Assembly (NCBI GenBank): GCA_002433075.1
Contig: DJHM01000039.1
Span: 62,810-98,195 of the forward strand
Direction of reading: 5' to 3'
From: Latescibacteria bacterium UBA6620
GTDB lineage: Bacteria > Latescibacterota > UBA2968
Length of the DNA stretch: 35,386 nt
Shown here piece by piece: positions 32,429 through 35,386 of this stretch. The notes under the pieces are model-generated. The model was not told the origin of the DNA and ran no database searches. It saw only the letters and a list, made by a program, of their open reading frames with translations. The stretch's first letter is position 1; every line of letters starts with the position of its first letter. The position numbers were made by a program, and so were the translations under genes.

Positions 32429-34111
32429 TCAGCTTTCCTGAATGACCTCGACCTGGTTGCCTTTGAACTTGGCGTTGTCGAGGGCCTGGATGGATCGCTG
32501 GTAGAGACCTTCCTGGAGCGTCTTGGGGGTACCGGAGTAAGTCTGGATCCCGGAGATCCCGACGCTGACACTGAGGGACAGTGCGTTTCCGTTGACGTCG
32601 AAGCGGCGTGAGGTGAGCTCTTTGTGAATCACCTCTGCCCGTTTCTTAAGCTGGTGGACGGCCCCGCCCGGAATCAGAATCGCGAAGTTCACGCCTTCGA
32701 GGTGGGCAAGGCGTTCGCCATTTCGAACTTGCTTTTGAAGACACTTTGTGAATTCCTTGAGAAGCTCATCGCCCAGCGGACGTCCAAGCTTCCCGTTGAT
32801 CTGGGCCAGGCCTTCGGGAGAAAGAAAGATGCAGCCGAGGGGCTGTCCCTTGGCCGCCGTCTGCTTGAAGATGCGGGGGAGCAGGACACGTGAAAGCATG
32901 ACGCGGTTCGGGAGTCCCGTCAGTTCGGAGATTCCGGCGAGCCGCATCCAGCGCTTCGCTTCCTGGTCGAGCTGCTCGATTTTCTGCTGGGCAGCGCCGT
33001 TGGTCGGCGCCGCTCCCGCTGCGGGTGCAGGAGCTGTTGGAGAGGCAGGTTGCGCTGGCGCTGTTTCTGCGTCCTTTTCGGCCTCTTCCGCTGGTTTCGT
33101 TGCCTGCTGTGGCGTCGGTGGTGGTGGCACGGGCGCCGACTTGGGAGGCCCGTTCTTGTCGTACTCCTCTTTTAGTGCCCGGAGTTCGCGTCCTCGATCG
33201 CCTGCCTTCTCGAGCGTGTCCTTAGCGCGGTTCACGATGCCACCGACGATCGAATTGTCGTTGATCACACTCAGACACTTCTGCATCGACCCGCTGAAGA
33301 ATCCTTGAGCCTTCGTAAAGTCGTCTTCTTCCCCAGTCAACTCGAAGAGCCTGTATCCCAGTTGCGCGATCAATGTCATCAAGCGCATTTCGTCTTCGAC
33401 CCCGGCAGCCGAAGAGAGGGTGGAGAAGTTCCACTCGAAGAAGGACAGCGTGAACCGGAGCGCCTCGACTTCGCTCGTAGCTAGGCCGGGGAGGACTGGA
33501 TATCCACTGTTCGGGATGATGCTCTCGTTCCATTCGTCCCGAAGTCCATCCATCAGATCCTTGACCTTGGAAGAGCCGCTGAATTCTCCATAAAGCCGTT
33601 CTTCATCGCGGTAGATCCACGCAACGCGGAGGTAGGACCGGGCAAGGACGGACGCGGAAGGTGTCGACTTAAGCGATTCGGAATAGATGCCCGCGAAGAA
33701 CTGGCACAGGATCAGAGAGAAGGGATCGTTCGGATCGAGGCCCTTGGACAGCTTGGCCAGCGGGCCGATGCCGGAAGGGGATTCTGCTTTGAGTTTATCG
33801 AGGCTGCCCTCGTGAAACGCGTTCAGGAATTTCGTCGTGTTTTTGGTCTTCCACTGACGAAAATCACCATCGTCGACCTGGCCTGAGAAATGGCAGGTGC
33901 CGCAACTCCCCCAGAAAAAGGTGATCGGAGTGATCCAGATCGGGAATTCACCTTCCTCGCGCCAGCCATACTCGATCGGATGATCGTCAGGCCCTGACGT
34001 TTTCATGCGTAGGACGTCACGCTTATATCGAGGGAAGGCGTTCTCGGTCCCGCACGCGGGACAGGCGATGGTATAAACCCGGCAGAGTTGTTGGGTATAG
34101 GCTTCGACCAT
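32429..34111 (-). CDS. DUF2225 domain fused to a degenerate GGDEF domain
   Basis: Residues 1-290 match DUF2225: a zinc-ribbon-like pair C17/C20 (ACPACGTENAFPRYK) and C70/C73 (GSCGTCHFSGQ), then helical repeats. A Pro/Ala-rich linker (about 325-375) leads to a diguanylate-cyclase-like domain starting ELTGLPNRVMLSRVLL (about 395). The catalytic GGDEF signature is replaced by E472-G-V-N-F476 (HLEGVNFAIL), so cyclase activity is not expected; it may bind nucleotide or partner proteins. The protein is cytoplasmic, with no membrane segment. It is the second gene of an operon driven from 34384-34412, 7 nt after the 73-aa gene. Confidence 0.85.
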   Translation of the reverse strand: MVEAYTQQLCRVYTIACPACGTENAFPRYKRDVLRMKTSGPDDHPIEYGWREEGEFPIWITPITFFWGSCGTCHFSGQVDDGDFRQWKTKNTTKFLNAFHEGSLDKLKAESPSGIGPLAKLSKGLDPNDPFSLILCQFFAGIYSESLKSTPSASVLARSYLRVAWIYRDEERLYGEFSGSSKVKDLMDGLRDEWNESIIPNSGYPVLPGLATSEVEALRFTLSFFEWNFSTLSSAAGVEDEMRLMTLIAQLGYRLFELTGEEDDFTKAQGFFSGSMQKCLSVINDNSIVGGIVNRAKDTLEKAGDRGRELRALKEEYDKNGPPKSAPVPPPPTPQQATKPAEEAEKDAETAPAQPASPTAPAPAAGAAPTNGAAQQKIEQLDQEAKRWMRLAGISELTGLPNRVMLSRVLLPRIFKQTAAKGQPLGCIFLSPEGLAQINGKLGRPLGDELLKEFTKCLQKQVRNGERLAHLEGVNFAILIPGGAVHQLKKRAEVIHKELTSRRFDVNGNALSLSVSVGISGIQTYSGTPKTLQEGLYQRSIQALDNAKFKGNQVEVIQES

Positions 34112-34118
34112 GGTTGAG

Positions 34119-34340
34119 TCAGCGTCTGCGTCTGAAGTTGTTCATGATTTCCGATGCCCGGCGCTCGGACCCGGTCATCTGGTCGGCGGCGGGCGGTCGG
34201 CCAAGGTAGCCAGTCGCCTCGTAGATCTCTTTGGGCGTGAATTGGCGAACCTTACCATCGTTGAATTCGACGAGGAGAAACTCCTCCTCGCCGTCTCGTA
34301 TGATACGTGCGTCTTTGAAGCGAGCGAGCGACGAATTCAT
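34119..34340 (-). CDS. 73-residue hypothetical protein
   Basis: A short charged protein heads the purM operon, close behind a strong promoter and with AAGG before ATG 34340. It starts NSSLARFKDARIIRDGEEEF, has a beta-like core (LLVEFNDGKVRQFTPKEIYE) and ends in a basic RRRR tail. The family is unrecognised. The alternative plus-strand frame across it has no promoter or ribosome binding site. Confidence 0.65.
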   Translation of the reverse strand: MNSSLARFKDARIIRDGEEEFLLVEFNDGKVRQFTPKEIYEATGYLGRPPAADQMTGSERRASEIMNNFRRRR

Positions 34341-34383
34341 TCTACCTTCGACTCCAGGAGCGGTTCAATCACTGAGGCAGGGA

Positions 34384-34412
34384 AATCTATTCGGTGACAC
34401 ACACTTTGTCAA
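34384..34412 (-). promoter_or_regulatory. Promoter of the DUF2225/purM operon
   Basis: On the minus strand TTGACA (34412-34407), a 17-nt spacer and TAGATT (34389-34384), about 44 nt before ATG 34340. An AT-rich stretch (34420-34461) lies directly upstream, as for an UP-element. Confidence 0.75.
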
Positions 34413-34468
34413 GCCGTAATTGGATTACGATTTTCCAATAATACAATGTAAATAAATAACTTATGCCG

Positions 34469-35332
34469 TTACTGGGGTGGCAGGCAAGCCTGGACCAGAT
34501 TCACCGCACGAACCGTTTCTGCCACATCGTGTACCCGAACGATCCTTGCGCCGTGGGCAACGGCCAGAGACGCGGCAGCAAGGCTGCCTGCCAATCGGTC
34601 CTCGGGAGCCGCATTCGGGTCGACAAATGTCTTCCGTGAAGGGCCGACGAGGAGAGGAAACCCCAGTTTCGAAAAGTCCCACAGCCGACGGAGGATCTCA
34701 AGGTTGTGGGCCCGGGTCTTGCCGAATCCGAATCCAGGGTCTACGACGATCCTGCCCGCATCCACACCGCTGTCCGTACATCGGACAGCCGCTTTCCCCA
34801 ACTCGGACGAGACCTCGCTGACGACATCGTCGTAGGTCGGGTTGTCCTGCATACTCTGTGGCGTGCCTTTCATGTGCATCAGGACAACACCACACTTCGC
34901 CTCGGCAAGGAGGCGGGTTGTGTCGGGGTTCTGTGTGACTCCGGAGATGTCGTTTACGATCGTCGCTCCGGCCTCCACGGCGGCTCGAGCGACGGCTGTC
35001 TTCGTGGTATCGATAGAGATCGGGACATCGAGAAGTCGAACGATCCGGGCAATGAGGGGTGCTGTGCGGGAGATTTCTTCTTCGGTGGAAACGGTCTGAG
35101 CCCCCTTGCCGTAGGGCCCTGCAGGGCGGGAGGATTCGCCTCCGACATCGATGATGTCGGCGCCTTCGGAAACCATCTTTTCGGCGTGCGCAACCGCCCG
35201 GTCTGGTGAATCGAATCGTCCTCCATCGTAGAAGGAATCGGGAGTGACGTTGAGAATGCCCATCACTCGGGGATGGGCAAGATCGATTCGGGAGGACCCG
35301 ACGTCCCAGGATGAAGCGTGGTCGGTGGACAT
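34469..35332 (-). CDS. folP: Dihydropteroate synthase
   Basis: FolP joins pterin pyrophosphate and p-aminobenzoate in folate synthesis, and is the sulfonamide target. The 287-aa TIM barrel shows VMGILNVTPDSFYDGGRF, ADIIDVGGESSRPAG, ISIDTTKTAVARAA, VVDPGFGFGKTRAHN and LLVGPSRKTFVD, ending in RIVRVHDV. ATG 35332 has only a weak GAG upstream. The last 54 nt of the window upstream of it hold no recognisable feature. Confidence 0.96.
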   Translation of the reverse strand: MSTDHASSWDVGSSRIDLAHPRVMGILNVTPDSFYDGGRFDSPDRAVAHAEKMVSEGADIIDVGGESSRPAGPYGKGAQTVSTEEEISRTAPLIARIVRLLDVPISIDTTKTAVARAAVEAGATIVNDISGVTQNPDTTRLLAEAKCGVVLMHMKGTPQSMQDNPTYDDVVSEVSSELGKAAVRCTDSGVDAGRIVVDPGFGFGKTRAHNLEILRRLWDFSKLGFPLLVGPSRKTFVDPNAAPEDRLAGSLAAASLAVAHGARIVRVHDVAETVRAVNLVQACLPPQ

Positions 35333-35386
35333 TTGTGATATCTCGATGGTTCAAAAAACAAGCGTGGCAAAACCCGAGGATTTTGA

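Noticed and set aside
34110..34397. 95-codon plus-strand frame opposite the 73-aa gene
   Set aside because: No promoter or ribosome binding site, while the minus-strand gene has both and continues an operon.
34420..34461. Possible terminator for folP in the AT-rich stretch
   Set aside because: CGTAAT/ATTACG pairs weakly and the T-run is on the wrong side for folP.
1..35386. CRISPR array, tRNA, rRNA, insertion sequence or phage genes
   Set aside because: I looked for spaced repeats, cloverleaf-like runs, transposase motifs and terminal inverted repeats and saw none I could support.

Overview
The window is a GC-rich bacterial chromosome segment with tightly packed genes. The families are those of a heterotroph living on complex, partly sulfated carbohydrate: Gfo/Idh/MocA oxidoreductases, xylose-isomerase-like TIM barrels, a phytanoyl-CoA-dioxygenase-like protein, a sulfatase, a mandelate-racemase/enolase-superfamily dehydratase and a ThDP enzyme. 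They sit beside ordinary housekeeping genes (rnd, galU, trxA, holA, purM, folP). This mix is typical of uncultivated Poribacteria/Latescibacterota/Planctomycetes-like lineages. That placement is inference from gene content only; there is no rRNA or tRNA in the window.

Left edge (1-3.6 kb): the 3' end of an unrecognised gene, then a minus-strand catabolic set reading isomerase, Gfo/Idh/MocA, PhyH.

Middle (3.6-17.7 kb): intact genes alternate with broken ones. Intact: a B12-binding radical SAM protein, two more TIM-barrel isomerases, an NhaC-type antiporter, a beta-propeller protein. Broken: an ABM-like monooxygenase, a Gfo/Idh/MocA, an alpha-glucan phosphorylase fused in frame to a REC-HDOD regulator that is itself frameshifted, an HtpX-like M48 peptidase with two in-frame TAGs, a DUF899 protein and an MBL-fold hydrolase. 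I count about 14 lesions in 7 genes. None was seen in the interleaved intact genes or in the 17.7 kb to the right, which favours real gene decay over uniform sequencing error.

Sulfatase operon (24.9-16.4 kb, minus): eight genes with 4-20 nt gaps run from a good sigma70-like promoter to a hairpin terminator. Order: ThDP enzyme, Gfo/Idh/MocA, sulfatase, galactonate-dehydratase-like enolase, NPP-type phosphodiesterase, membrane protein, MBL hydrolase (broken), Sui1/YciH. The first four look like a desulfation, oxidation, dehydration and C-C chemistry route for a sulfated sugar (inference).

Right part (25-35.4 kb): RNase D; a GHMP sugar kinase coupled to GalU, suggesting UDP-sugar salvage; a lone FliL; thioredoxin; DNA polymerase III delta; an operon of a 73-aa protein, a DUF2225-degenerate-GGDEF fusion, PurM, a 55-aa membrane protein and an MBL hydrolase; and FolP. 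Several promoters share TTGACA, a 17-nt spacer and a recognisable -10 box.
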